Below the pieces are notes generated by a model, which saw only the letters and a list, made by a program, of their open reading frames with translations, was not told the origin of the DNA and did no database searches. The translations under genes were made by a program, and so were the position numbers. This document shows, one piece after another, positions 7,235-14,334 of a stretch of 21,284 bases of DNA (its first letter is position 1; every line of letters starts with the position of its first letter). This stretch comes from Thermoplasmata archaeon (lineage in GTDB: Archaea; Thermoplasmatota; Thermoplasmata; Thermoplasmatales; Thermoplasmataceae), in contig JAJZKX010000005.1 in NCBI GenBank assembly GCA_021850745.1, positions 1-21,284 on the forward strand, given 5' to 3'.

Positions 7235-10200
7235 TGCCCCTGGATAAGTCTATAAAGAAAGTGCTTGTCATCGGATCAGGGCCAGTCGTTATTGGCCAGG
7301 CCGCTGAATTCGACTACGCAGGCTCACAGGCTTGCCTTTCCCTGAGAGAGGAAGGCATTGAAGTGGTTCTGCTTAATTCAAACCCGGCAACAATCCAGAC
7401 AGACCACAGCGTCGCGGACAGGATATATATAGAGCCTATCAGCGTTGAGGCTGTGGAGCGGATCATTGCAAAGGAGAAAATTGACTCTATCTTGCCCACA
7501 ATGGGTGGGCAGACTGCACTCAACCTTGCACTCAAGCTCAAGAGGGAGGGAATCTTCGAGAAATATCCGGTGAGGATCATCGGCACCCCAATTGAGACTA
7601 TTGATACCGCAGAGGACAGGGAAAAATTCCACAGGCTCATGCTTGAGATAAACGAGCCGGTGGCACCTTCTGCAAGGCTTACGGTTCACAACTATATGGA
7701 TGATATACCCAAACTTGACATCTATCCACTCATAGTCAGGACGTCATTTTCGCTCGGAGGGTCAGGTGGTAAAATCCTGAGGACCAAGGAGGAACTCTCT
7801 GCACTGGCCAATGAGTTTTTCAGGGTTTATTCGGATGAAGTGCTCGAACTTGAGAAATCCCTCGAGGGAATCATGGAAATAGAGTATGAAGTCATCAGGG
7901 ACAATGCCGGAAATTGCATCACCATATGTAACATGGAGAACCTGGATCCAATGGGGGTGCACACGGGTGAGAGCATAGTAGTAACTCCGTCGCAGACCAT
8001 GAGCGACCAGGAATACCACAATCTCAGGGACTCTGCGATAAAGGTCATTTCGGCCCTGGGCATAAAGGGGGCATGCAACATCCAGTTTGCCCTCAACCAG
8101 GAAACTGAGGAATACTACATAGTTGAGGTCAACCCGAGAACCTCAAGGTCGTCAGCACTTGCATCAAAGGCAAGCGGATACCCCATTGCAAGGACTTCAA
8201 GCAAGATCGCTGTGGGATATAATCTTACGGAAATTATCAATCCAATCACAAAGAACACCTACGCCGCCTTTGAACCGTCGTTGGACTACATAACTGTGAA
8301 GATACCAAGGTGGCCATTTGACAAGTTTGAGGTGGAGAGGAAGATCGGGGTCCAGATGAAGTCGATCGGAGAGGTGATGGGCATTGGAAGAACCTTTGAG
8401 GAGGCTTTCTTCAAGGCCATAGCCTCCCTCGAGACAAAGGAATCCAAATCCCTCAGGCTTCCGGTTTCAGATGAGAAGCTGAGGGAACTCATAAGAACAC
8501 CATCTGACCTTAGAATATACGCCATTATCGAAGCCCTGCTCAGGAAATGGAGCCCTGAGGAAGTCAGTAGCCTTTCACATTATGCATTATACTTCACAGA
8601 GAAACTGAAAAACGTAACCGACAAGCTTGCGGATCTCAGCCCCGGAATAATGCCAGAGAATCTCAGGGAACTCAAATATTCTGGAATACCAGATTCCATT
8701 ATTTCTGCATTTACAGGCCTGGCTGAAACAGAGATTTACATGGAAAGGGAAAAGCAGGGGATTTTCCCTGCTTACAAGGCCATAGACACCTGTTCTGGAG
8801 AATTCTTCGCTGAAACCCCCTACCTTTATTCCACTTACGACCAGGAAAGTGAATTCATCGATATGGACAGGAAGAAAGAGACCGTGGTGGTCCTGGGCTC
8901 CGGCCCTAACAGGATTTCCCAGGGGCTTGAGTTCGACTATGGCTCTGTAAAAGCTGTGCTGAAGCTCAGGAAAAGCGGTTTCAGGACGGTAATGGTCAAC
9001 AGCAACCCTGAAACAGTGTCAACGGATTTTGATGTCTCTGATATCCTGTATTTTGAGCCCCTTTCCCTTGAGCACATCTGCAACATTATAAGAAGGGAAT
9101 CTCCTTGCAGGCTCATAATCCAGTTCTCTGGCCAGACAGGGCAGAACCTCGCCATGCAGATCAGGGAAATATTCGGGGATGGGATATTCCTCGGAACCAC
9201 ACCGCAGAGCATAGAGGCGATTGAGGACAGGAAGAAATTTGCCGAAGCTCTCAGTGAATACGGGATTAAGCAGCCTGAATTTGTAACTGTCACCACCTTG
9301 CAGGAGGCAGTGGATGCGATTGAAAAAACACCACTCCCAGTCATTGTTAGAAGCAGCTTCATAATCGGGGGAAGGGCCATGGATATCATAAATGAGAAGG
9401 AGGAAGTCTATGGCAGGGTATCTGCCCTCCTTCAGGAAAGGCCAGGATTCCCGGTTCTACTGAGCAGGTATGTGGAGGACGCAACGGAAATAGATGTGGA
9501 TTTCGTTTCAAACGGGGACAGCTTTGTCATCGCAGGAATCAGCGTTCATGTGGAGGAAGCTGGTACCCACTCAGGGGATGCAACAATGGTTCTCGCCCCA
9601 GATGCACCAGATTCAGGCACAAGGGAAAAAATCAGGGAACTGGTTTCATCCTTTGTCAGGAAATACCGCCTCAAGGGTTTCTCAAACCTTCAGCTGGCAC
9701 TTAAGGGCGATGACCTTTTCGTGATAGAGCTCAACTCAAGGGCAAGCAGATCCCTCCCCTTTGTGAGCAAGGCAACAGGCGTGGACTGGATATCGGTGGG
9801 GATAGACGCCATGCTTTCAGGGAGCCTCCAGGCGAAGGAAAGGGGGCCAAAGAACTACTTTGTGAAAATCCCCGCCTTCCCGTTTAACAGGTTTTTGGAC
9901 CTTGATGCAATTCTCGGCCCTGAGATGAAGTCAACAGGGGAAGGAATGACTGCGGGCCGCACCATTGAGGAGGCACTTGGGAAAGCATTGAAAATGATGA
10001 ATGTCCGCATTCCCAGCATGGGATCAATTGTTTTGTCCATAAGTGACAAAGACAAGGAGCAGCTGCTTGAAATTGCGCGGTATTTCTCTGGGCTTGGGCA
10101 CAAACTCGTTGCGACCCCGGGAACAAGGCATTTCCTGAGGGAAAATGGGCTGGATGCTGAAGTAATCTACAAGATGGAGGATGTGAGGGAACCGCGGATT

Positions 10201-10416
10201 GACCAGTACGTGAGCGAAAACAGGCCAGATCTCATCATCAACACCCCCAATTCAAGGTCAGGCTCAATTAAGGATGGATACCAGATAAGAAAACTGGCTA
10301 TCAGGAAAAATATCCCGCTCATAACAAACATCAAGCTGGCAGATGCCCTTGTCCAGACACTGAGGGCAGGGGAGAAGTCAGATTTCAGGGAAATCAGGGA
10401 ATACTGGGAGGCCTGA
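7234..10416 (+). CDS. carB: Carbamoyl-phosphate synthase large subunit
   Basis: At 1060 residues it is full length, against 1073 in E. coli. It shows the expected duplicated synthetase: first half with VIGQAAEFDYAGSQACLSL, NSNPATIQTD and MGGQTALNLAL; second half with ISQGLEFDYGSVKAVLKL, NSNPETVSTD and FSGQTGQNLAMQ. Each half has an ATP-grasp domain (FSLGGSGGKI and SFIIGGRAMDI loops, ending in VEVNPRTSRSSALASKASGYPIA and VIELNSRASRSLPFVSKATGVDW). An MGS-like C-terminal domain (about 930-1060, with VATPGTRHFLRENG and INTPNSRSG) would carry allosteric regulation. The enzyme makes carbamoyl phosphate from bicarbonate, two ATP and CarA-derived ammonia for pyrimidine and arginine synthesis. It overlaps carA and nth by one base at each end. 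No frameshift or missing core segment was seen. Confidence 0.98.
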   Translation: MPLDKSIKKVLVIGSGPVVIGQAAEFDYAGSQACLSLREEGIEVVLLNSNPATIQTDHSVADRIYIEPISVEAVERIIAKEKIDSILPTMGGQTALNLALKLKREGIFEKYPVRIIGTPIETIDTAEDREKFHRLMLEINEPVAPSARLTVHNYMDDIPKLDIYPLIVRTSFSLGGSGGKILRTKEELSALANEFFRVYSDEVLELEKSLEGIMEIEYEVIRDNAGNCITICNMENLDPMGVHTGESIVVTPSQTMSDQEYHNLRDSAIKVISALGIKGACNIQFALNQETEEYYIVEVNPRTSRSSALASKASGYPIARTSSKIAVGYNLTEIINPITKNTYAAFEPSLDYITVKIPRWPFDKFEVERKIGVQMKSIGEVMGIGRTFEEAFFKAIASLETKESKSLRLPVSDEKLRELIRTPSDLRIYAIIEALLRKWSPEEVSSLSHYALYFTEKLKNVTDKLADLSPGIMPENLRELKYSGIPDSIISAFTGLAETEIYMEREKQGIFPAYKAIDTCSGEFFAETPYLYSTYDQESEFIDMDRKKETVVVLGSGPNRISQGLEFDYGSVKAVLKLRKSGFRTVMVNSNPETVSTDFDVSDILYFEPLSLEHICNIIRRESPCRLIIQFSGQTGQNLAMQIREIFGDGIFLGTTPQSIEAIEDRKKFAEALSEYGIKQPEFVTVTTLQEAVDAIEKTPLPVIVRSSFIIGGRAMDIINEKEEVYGRVSALLQERPGFPVLLSRYVEDATEIDVDFVSNGDSFVIAGISVHVEEAGTHSGDATMVLAPDAPDSGTREKIRELVSSFVRKYRLKGFSNLQLALKGDDLFVIELNSRASRSLPFVSKATGVDWISVGIDAMLSGSLQAKERGPKNYFVKIPAFPFNRFLDLDAILGPEMKSTGEGMTAGRTIEEALGKALKMMNVRIPSMGSIVLSISDKDKEQLLEIARYFSGLGHKLVATPGTRHFLRENGLDAEVIYKMEDVREPRIDQYVSENRPDLIINTPNSRSGSIKDGYQIRKLAIRKNIPLITNIKLADALVQTLRAGEKSDFREIREYWEA

Positions 10417-11108
10417 TGAATCTCAAGGCTGCGCGGGATTCATTTCCGGCAATATATGAGGGAATAAAGAGCCAGGCCCCACCTCACCATTTTGAGTTCC
10501 ATGACCCATTCTGGGTCCTCATAACGACAATTATGTCCCACAGGACAAAGGACGAGGTTACCGACGTGGCCGCAAGGAACCTTCACAACAGGTACATCGA
10601 CGCAAAGGGGCTCTCGCAGGCTAAATACGATGATGTACTCTCCCTAATTTCAAGAGTGGGCTTCAGCACAGTGAAGGCGAAGAGGGTCATCGATGCAGCC
10701 AGGATTATAATGGAGGACTATGGCGGAAAGGTTCCGGAAACCATTGAGGAACTGACAGTGATTCCCGGGGTAGGCAGAAAAACCGCAAACGTTGTGCTCG
10801 CCGATGCACTTGGCAAGCCGGCAATTGCGGTTGACACACACGTACACAGGATAAGCAACAGGCTTGGCTGGTCCCGGACAAAAAATCCTGATGATACGGA
10901 AGAAGACCTCAAGAAAATCATACCGCAGGAATACTGGGTTGGGTTCAACCCCATGCTGGTGGAATTCGGAAAGAAGATATGCAAGCCAATTGGCCCTAGA
11001 TGCGGAGAATGCTCCATATCAGCATATTGCAGATTTTTCAGTGACTCACAGAAGAAGCGGGGGATAAAGCCTAGAGATAAGCCTGGGAAAAAGCCCCTTA
11101 AATCATAA
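10416..11108 (+). CDS. nth: Endonuclease III (HhH-GPD DNA glycosylase/AP lyase)
   Basis: A 230-residue HhH-GPD glycosylase with an iron-sulfur cluster. The helix-hairpin-helix LTVIPGVGRKTANVV carries the lyase lysine at 122. The catalytic aspartate is Asp140 in AVDTHVHRISNRLGW. The C-terminal C-x6-C-x2-C-x5-C motif (Cys189, 196, 199 and 205) binds a 4Fe-4S cluster. It removes oxidised pyrimidines from DNA and nicks at abasic sites. The segment IMSHRTKDE (about 39-47) has His42 where archaeal relatives that I recall have SQRT; that glutamine helps hold the flipped-out base site. The ATG overlaps the carB stop as TGATG, so this repair gene appears to be the third gene of the carAB operon. Confidence 0.95.
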   Translation: MNLKAARDSFPAIYEGIKSQAPPHHFEFHDPFWVLITTIMSHRTKDEVTDVAARNLHNRYIDAKGLSQAKYDDVLSLISRVGFSTVKAKRVIDAARIIMEDYGGKVPETIEELTVIPGVGRKTANVVLADALGKPAIAVDTHVHRISNRLGWSRTKNPDDTEEDLKKIIPQEYWVGFNPMLVEFGKKICKPIGPRCGECSISAYCRFFSDSQKKRGIKPRDKPGKKPLKS

Positions 11109-11179
11109 TATTTCCAATTCTGCATGAAAAGTATCCTGTTCAAAATATTTCCCTATGGTCATGTTTAAGTATCGCCATA

Positions 11180-11189
11180 ATTATTTATC
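11180..11189 (+). promoter_or_regulatory. TATA-like element before the two-TM small gene
   Basis: A/T-rich ATTATTTATC is centred about 45 bp before ATG 11230 and about 30 bp before TTG 11215. A second candidate, CAAATAAG near 11196-11203, lies about 30 bp before the ATG. Confidence 0.4.
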
Positions 11190-11229
11190 TATTATCAAAT
11201 AAGTTGCAAACACCTTGCAGAGATATGAA

Positions 11230-11466
11230 ATGACAATAACGAAGAGGGGCTACCTTTTGCTCGGCATCTTTATGGCAGCAGCGTTCCTGCCTTATACTAT
11301 TATTGTTTATTATGCAATTATATACTTCAACCTACCCCATGGGAATTTCATCATTTTCCTTATGGGCGGCTCAGGTTTTGTTTTTATATTGCTTTCAGTG
11401 AATTTCTTCGCCCTGGCATTCAAAAACAGGAACGGAGCAAACCAAACGCCCAATCACTCCAAATAA
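11230..11466 (+). CDS. Small two-helix membrane protein of unknown function (78 aa)
   Basis: The frame encodes a short basic N-terminus (MTITKRG), a hydrophobic helix at about residues 8-32 (LLLGIFMAAAFLPYTIIVYY), a short turn containing NLPHGN, a second hydrophobic helix at about 40-64 (FIIFLMGGSGFVFILLSVNF), and a polar tail rich in Asn, Lys and Ser. The positive-inside rule suggests both ends are cytoplasmic. The frame is also open from TTG 11215, five codons earlier; ATG 11230 is preferred because it gives the cleaner N-terminus. It is 121 bases after nth with its own TATA-like sequence, so it is probably a separate transcript. I do not recognise the family. Hydrophobic pattern and promoter make it likely to be real, though its short length limits confidence. 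Confidence 0.65.
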   Translation: MTITKRGYLLLGIFMAAAFLPYTIIVYYAIIYFNLPHGNFIIFLMGGSGFVFILLSVNFFALAFKNRNGANQTPNHSK

Positions 11467-11517
11467 GATAAGGGCCATCCTATCCGGGCGGCTCTCTTTC
11501 CTTATGCCGTCGCACTC

Positions 11518-11522
11518 TTTTT
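11518..11522 (+). terminator. Oligo-T tract after the small membrane protein
   Basis: A T5 run lies 52 bases after the stop at 11466 in the convergent spacer; a candidate archaeal terminator. Confidence 0.35.
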
Positions 11523-11527
11523 GGTGG

Positions 11528-11562
11528 AAAAAATTCAGGTGTGGTATGTTTGGTAGAAAAAA
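11528..11562 (-). terminator. Double oligo-T terminator of the GGR gene
   Basis: On the minus strand two T6 tracts (11557-11562, directly after the TAA stop, and 11528-11533) follow the GGR coding region. Each is followed by a short C-rich stretch, as a near direct repeat. Tandem oligo-T tracts are typical archaeal terminators. Confidence 0.6.
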
Positions 11563-13008
11563 TTAGATTGGTGAAGAGGGGAACCTTTCCTTCGCCTCTT
11601 CGACCATGTGGACAACCTTCTGTTTGAATGGCACGAAAGTGTCAGGGCTCTCAGGGTAATGCTCGTATATTTCATTCATGGCCTTCATCCTGCCAACTAC
11701 ATAAACGAGGTTGGAGAATGCACTCAGGTTCCTGGCGCCCTTAAGGACCATCTTGAACTTCGACGCTACGCTGAGTTCAGGAATGAGACCAAGTGTGATA
11801 TCTGATGCCTCCTTGGTGGTAAGGAAGGATTTCATTCCGTAGTTCAGTATGTCATTATTAAGGGACTGGAGGTAAATCCTGAATATTTCCATGCCAGCCA
11901 TTTTCTTTCCATATGCCTGGTTGTAGTCAATGTTGTACTGCCATAGCCCTTTCACTGAGGTGTCGTTTGCTTCTATTGCCCTTGAAGCATTCTCTCCAGC
12001 GAGAATGCCTGAAATCAACGCTGGCCCTATGCCACCCGCGCTAATGGGGTTCGGCATGACCATGCTGTCTCCTGCACCCATGTATCCGTCGTAGACAAGG
12101 CTCTCCATGTTCCTTCTCACTGCAACAGACCATGATCCCTTCCCGTTGTTGTTCTTGTTCCAGAGCTTTAAGTTCTTGAAGAGAGGATTCCACTTAACAT
12201 ATTCATCAATAAGGGTCTGGAGGTTATCCTTCTTGCCAAGTTTTGCATTCCTTATGTCAAGGCTCTTCTTCTGCACTCCAAGCCCGATGTTTACTCTGTT
12301 TCCACTCTTGGGGAATACCCAGCCGTATCCGCCAGGTGCCATAACATTGTTCAGGTGGATGAGTGCGTTGTCCGGATCGAAGTATGCAAGGTCTTCGCCC
12401 TTGAGCTCAAACTCATAGATGTATCTTCCAGTTGATTCGATGTCGTCTGTGTCGATTACCCTGTCAACATAAGGGTTTTCGGGGAGGTTTCTCCTGATCA
12501 CGGTTGAAATTCCAAGGGCATCAACCACAACCTTTGACCTGAAAGTGAATTCTTCCTTGTTCTTGTCCCTTCCGTGAATTCCAACAACTTTCTTGTTCTC
12601 AATGATTGGGCTCTGGACCTCAAACTCACTCATGTAATTTGCACCAGACTTCTTGGCAATCTCTAGGAGTTTTGCCTCAAATTCCGGCCTGTCAAGAGTA
12701 TATCCCACACCTTCAAACATGAACTTGGTCTTGAGGTCGGGCGACAGCGCGTAAACACCGTCAACTCTCCTGTCAAGTTCGGGCTGTCCAAATTGAACGC
12801 CCATTTTTTTCTGAACGAAATCAATATGTGATCCTGCAACTGCATCGCCGCAGGTCCATCCCCAAACAGTCTTTTTTCCAACCTCTGCTTCAGGGTTTCT
12901 GTCAAGCAATAAAACATTCTTGCCTTTTCTAGCTGCGGCAGCCGCGGCAAGGGTTCCTGCCAAACCTGCACCGGCAACAATTATATCGTATTCTCCGCCA
13001 CTTTTCAT
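11563..13008 (-). CDS. Geranylgeranyl reductase family flavoprotein (archaeal lipid saturation)
   Basis: A 481-residue FAD enzyme. The N-terminal dinucleotide fold has GAGLAG at residues 13-18 and the acidic end of the second strand LLLDRN. A CGDAV motif (Cys53-Gly-Asp) sits where GGRs have the conserved active-site cysteine. GGYGWVFPKSGNRVNIGLGVQ matches the substrate-pocket YxWxFPK-type motif, and GAGDSMVMPNPISAGGIGPALISG is the second FAD motif. From memory, the overall layout, including the C-terminal KMAGMEIFRIYLQSLNNDILNYGMK region, resembles Sulfolobus GGR more than the shorter (about 390 aa) Thermoplasma enzyme. GGRs hydrogenate geranylgeranyl chains of archaeal ether lipids or quinone side chains. 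It is divergent from a second family member. TATA box at 13042-13050, with a leader of about 12 nt. Confidence 0.88.
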   Translation of the reverse strand: MKSGGEYDIIVAGAGLAGTLAAAAAARKGKNVLLLDRNPEAEVGKKTVWGWTCGDAVAGSHIDFVQKKMGVQFGQPELDRRVDGVYALSPDLKTKFMFEGVGYTLDRPEFEAKLLEIAKKSGANYMSEFEVQSPIIENKKVVGIHGRDKNKEEFTFRSKVVVDALGISTVIRRNLPENPYVDRVIDTDDIESTGRYIYEFELKGEDLAYFDPDNALIHLNNVMAPGGYGWVFPKSGNRVNIGLGVQKKSLDIRNAKLGKKDNLQTLIDEYVKWNPLFKNLKLWNKNNNGKGSWSVAVRRNMESLVYDGYMGAGDSMVMPNPISAGGIGPALISGILAGENASRAIEANDTSVKGLWQYNIDYNQAYGKKMAGMEIFRIYLQSLNNDILNYGMKSFLTTKEASDITLGLIPELSVASKFKMVLKGARNLSAFSNLVYVVGRMKAMNEIYEHYPESPDTFVPFKQKVVHMVEEAKERFPSSPI

Positions 13009-13041
13009 GGGAACCTACTAGATTCTCTGTATATTCGACGG

Positions 13042-13058
13042 TATTTAAACATTGTTTA
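13042..13058 (-). promoter_or_regulatory. TATA box and overlapping palindrome of the GGR gene
   Basis: On the minus strand GTTTAAATA is the TATA box, centred about 38 bp before the ATG at 13008. It is overlapped by a palindrome TAAAC-ATT-GTTTA (13046-13058). Nearly the same sequence sits on the TATA box of the Lrp-family gene at 16970-16982, which suggests a common operator. Confidence 0.55.
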
Positions 13059-13070
13059 GCAGAAGCTATT

Positions 13071-13088
13071 ATGCACAGTTCTGTGCAT
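13071..13088. promoter_or_regulatory. Perfect 18-bp inverted repeat in the divergent GGR spacer
   Basis: ATGCACAG-TT-CTGTGCAT is a perfect 8-bp inverted repeat with a 2-bp centre. It lies about 20 bp upstream of the TATA box of the leftward GGR gene and about 115 bp before the rightward one, a typical place for an activator dimer. The binding protein is unknown. Confidence 0.5.
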
Positions 13089-13203
13089 TGCGGGATCTTT
13101 TCCCGTTGCACTAATGGTTATCCATGGCTTCGGTACAGGTTTGCAATTCACGGCTGCAAAATAGTAAATCCAGCTTACAATCATGTAGCATCACTGGTAT
13201 CCC

Positions 13204-14334
13204 ATGAATGGGCAAAATGAGCAGGGCATGACATATGACGTTGCAATTGCAGGTGCAGGGCCAGCAGGTTCAGTGGCAGCCAGCAAACTTGCAGAAGCCG
13301 GCATGAGAACGTTTGTCATCGACTCAAAGATGGAAGTGGGTGCCCCAGTGATCTGCGCTGACCTGGTGAATATTGGATTCGGCGAACTTCAGGAATTCAT
13401 GGAGGATCCAAGGATCAGGCTTGCTAAACCGGAAAGCATTGAGCTGAAGGCAGGCAAGGCATCAGTGCACATGTTCCCTTCTGGAAAAGAGGGTGATGCA
13501 TTCAACACTGTGGTTGAAAGGGACCGTCTTGACAAGGAGCTTATATCTGGAGCAGTTCTTGCCGGGGCCAAGTTGACGATCAGGGCTGAACTGATAAACT
13601 ACTTCCAGGAAGGCGACCTCGTAAGAATAACATATAGGGCTGCGGGAAAGGCGGCTACCATAAGGGCCACTCATGCCGTTATTGCCACGGGCAATCCCGG
13701 AAGCGTCACCGAAAACTCATCCAATACAGCTACAGAATTCAGTTACCAATACGGGCGGTTCACTTCAAAGGCTGCCGGGTCAATTCCTGTCATAGAGATT
13801 GGCAAGGAACTTTCAATGAATTATCTTGTGCCGAGAGGGCATGGCCAGTTTAACAGGCTCCAGATTAAGGAGTTCACTGGAGAAAATGAATCCCCTAGAC
13901 AAGGCATAGACATCGGGAGAGCGTTCATATCCGGGAGCAGAAGAGCCATCCATAGCGAAGAACCCGCTCTTGGAAGTGGCAGGATATTGCTTGCTGGTTC
14001 AGCTGCTGGGCTTTATGACCGGTTCTTTATGACAGGTTACAGGGAGGCATTTATCTCTGGAAAAATTGCCGCACAGGCCATACTGGGATCAAACGGGGAA
14101 GGCGGTGACGCAGTGAAACATTATGCAAAGGCAGTTGATGAAAACCTGATTCCAGGAATGGATCAGCAGCTTCTCCTTAGAAAGGCTATGGCCAAATCAG
14201 ATATCCGCAGAATTGAGGAACTTTTGTCCAGGCTGTCGGAATATGAGTTCAATGAGGTTTCAGTCAGGGAACTTTTGGGAAAATCAGGGATGTCCATTAA
14301 GGACATTGAAGAAATTCTCGGCACCGGGAGCTAA
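13204..14334 (+). CDS. Divergent geranylgeranyl reductase-family FAD protein
   Basis: The 376-residue protein starts with an FAD-binding fold: YDVAIAGAGPAGSVAASKLAEAGMRTFVIDSK, GAGPAG at 17-22, followed by the GGR-like EVGAPVICADLVN. Cys51 occupies the position of the conserved cysteine, but the usual CGE/CGD is CAD. The middle part (VVERDRLDKELISGAVLAGAKL, then ATHAVIATGNPGS) fits the FAD-monooxygenase-like fold. The second FAD motif has drifted to GRILLAGSAAGLYDRFFMTGYREAFISG, without the usual GD, and the substrate motif YxWxFPK is not recognisable. It has about the length of Thermoplasma-type GGRs. It may reduce a different prenyl substrate or be a related oxidoreductase. Alternative start: ATG 13228, which begins MTYDVAIAG. 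Its last four bases overlap the end of srp54 on the other strand. Confidence 0.75.
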   Translation: MNGQNEQGMTYDVAIAGAGPAGSVAASKLAEAGMRTFVIDSKMEVGAPVICADLVNIGFGELQEFMEDPRIRLAKPESIELKAGKASVHMFPSGKEGDAFNTVVERDRLDKELISGAVLAGAKLTIRAELINYFQEGDLVRITYRAAGKAATIRATHAVIATGNPGSVTENSSNTATEFSYQYGRFTSKAAGSIPVIEIGKELSMNYLVPRGHGQFNRLQIKEFTGENESPRQGIDIGRAFISGSRRAIHSEEPALGSGRILLAGSAAGLYDRFFMTGYREAFISGKIAAQAILGSNGEGGDAVKHYAKAVDENLIPGMDQQLLLRKAMAKSDIRRIEELLSRLSEYEFNEVSVRELLGKSGMSIKDIEEILGTGS

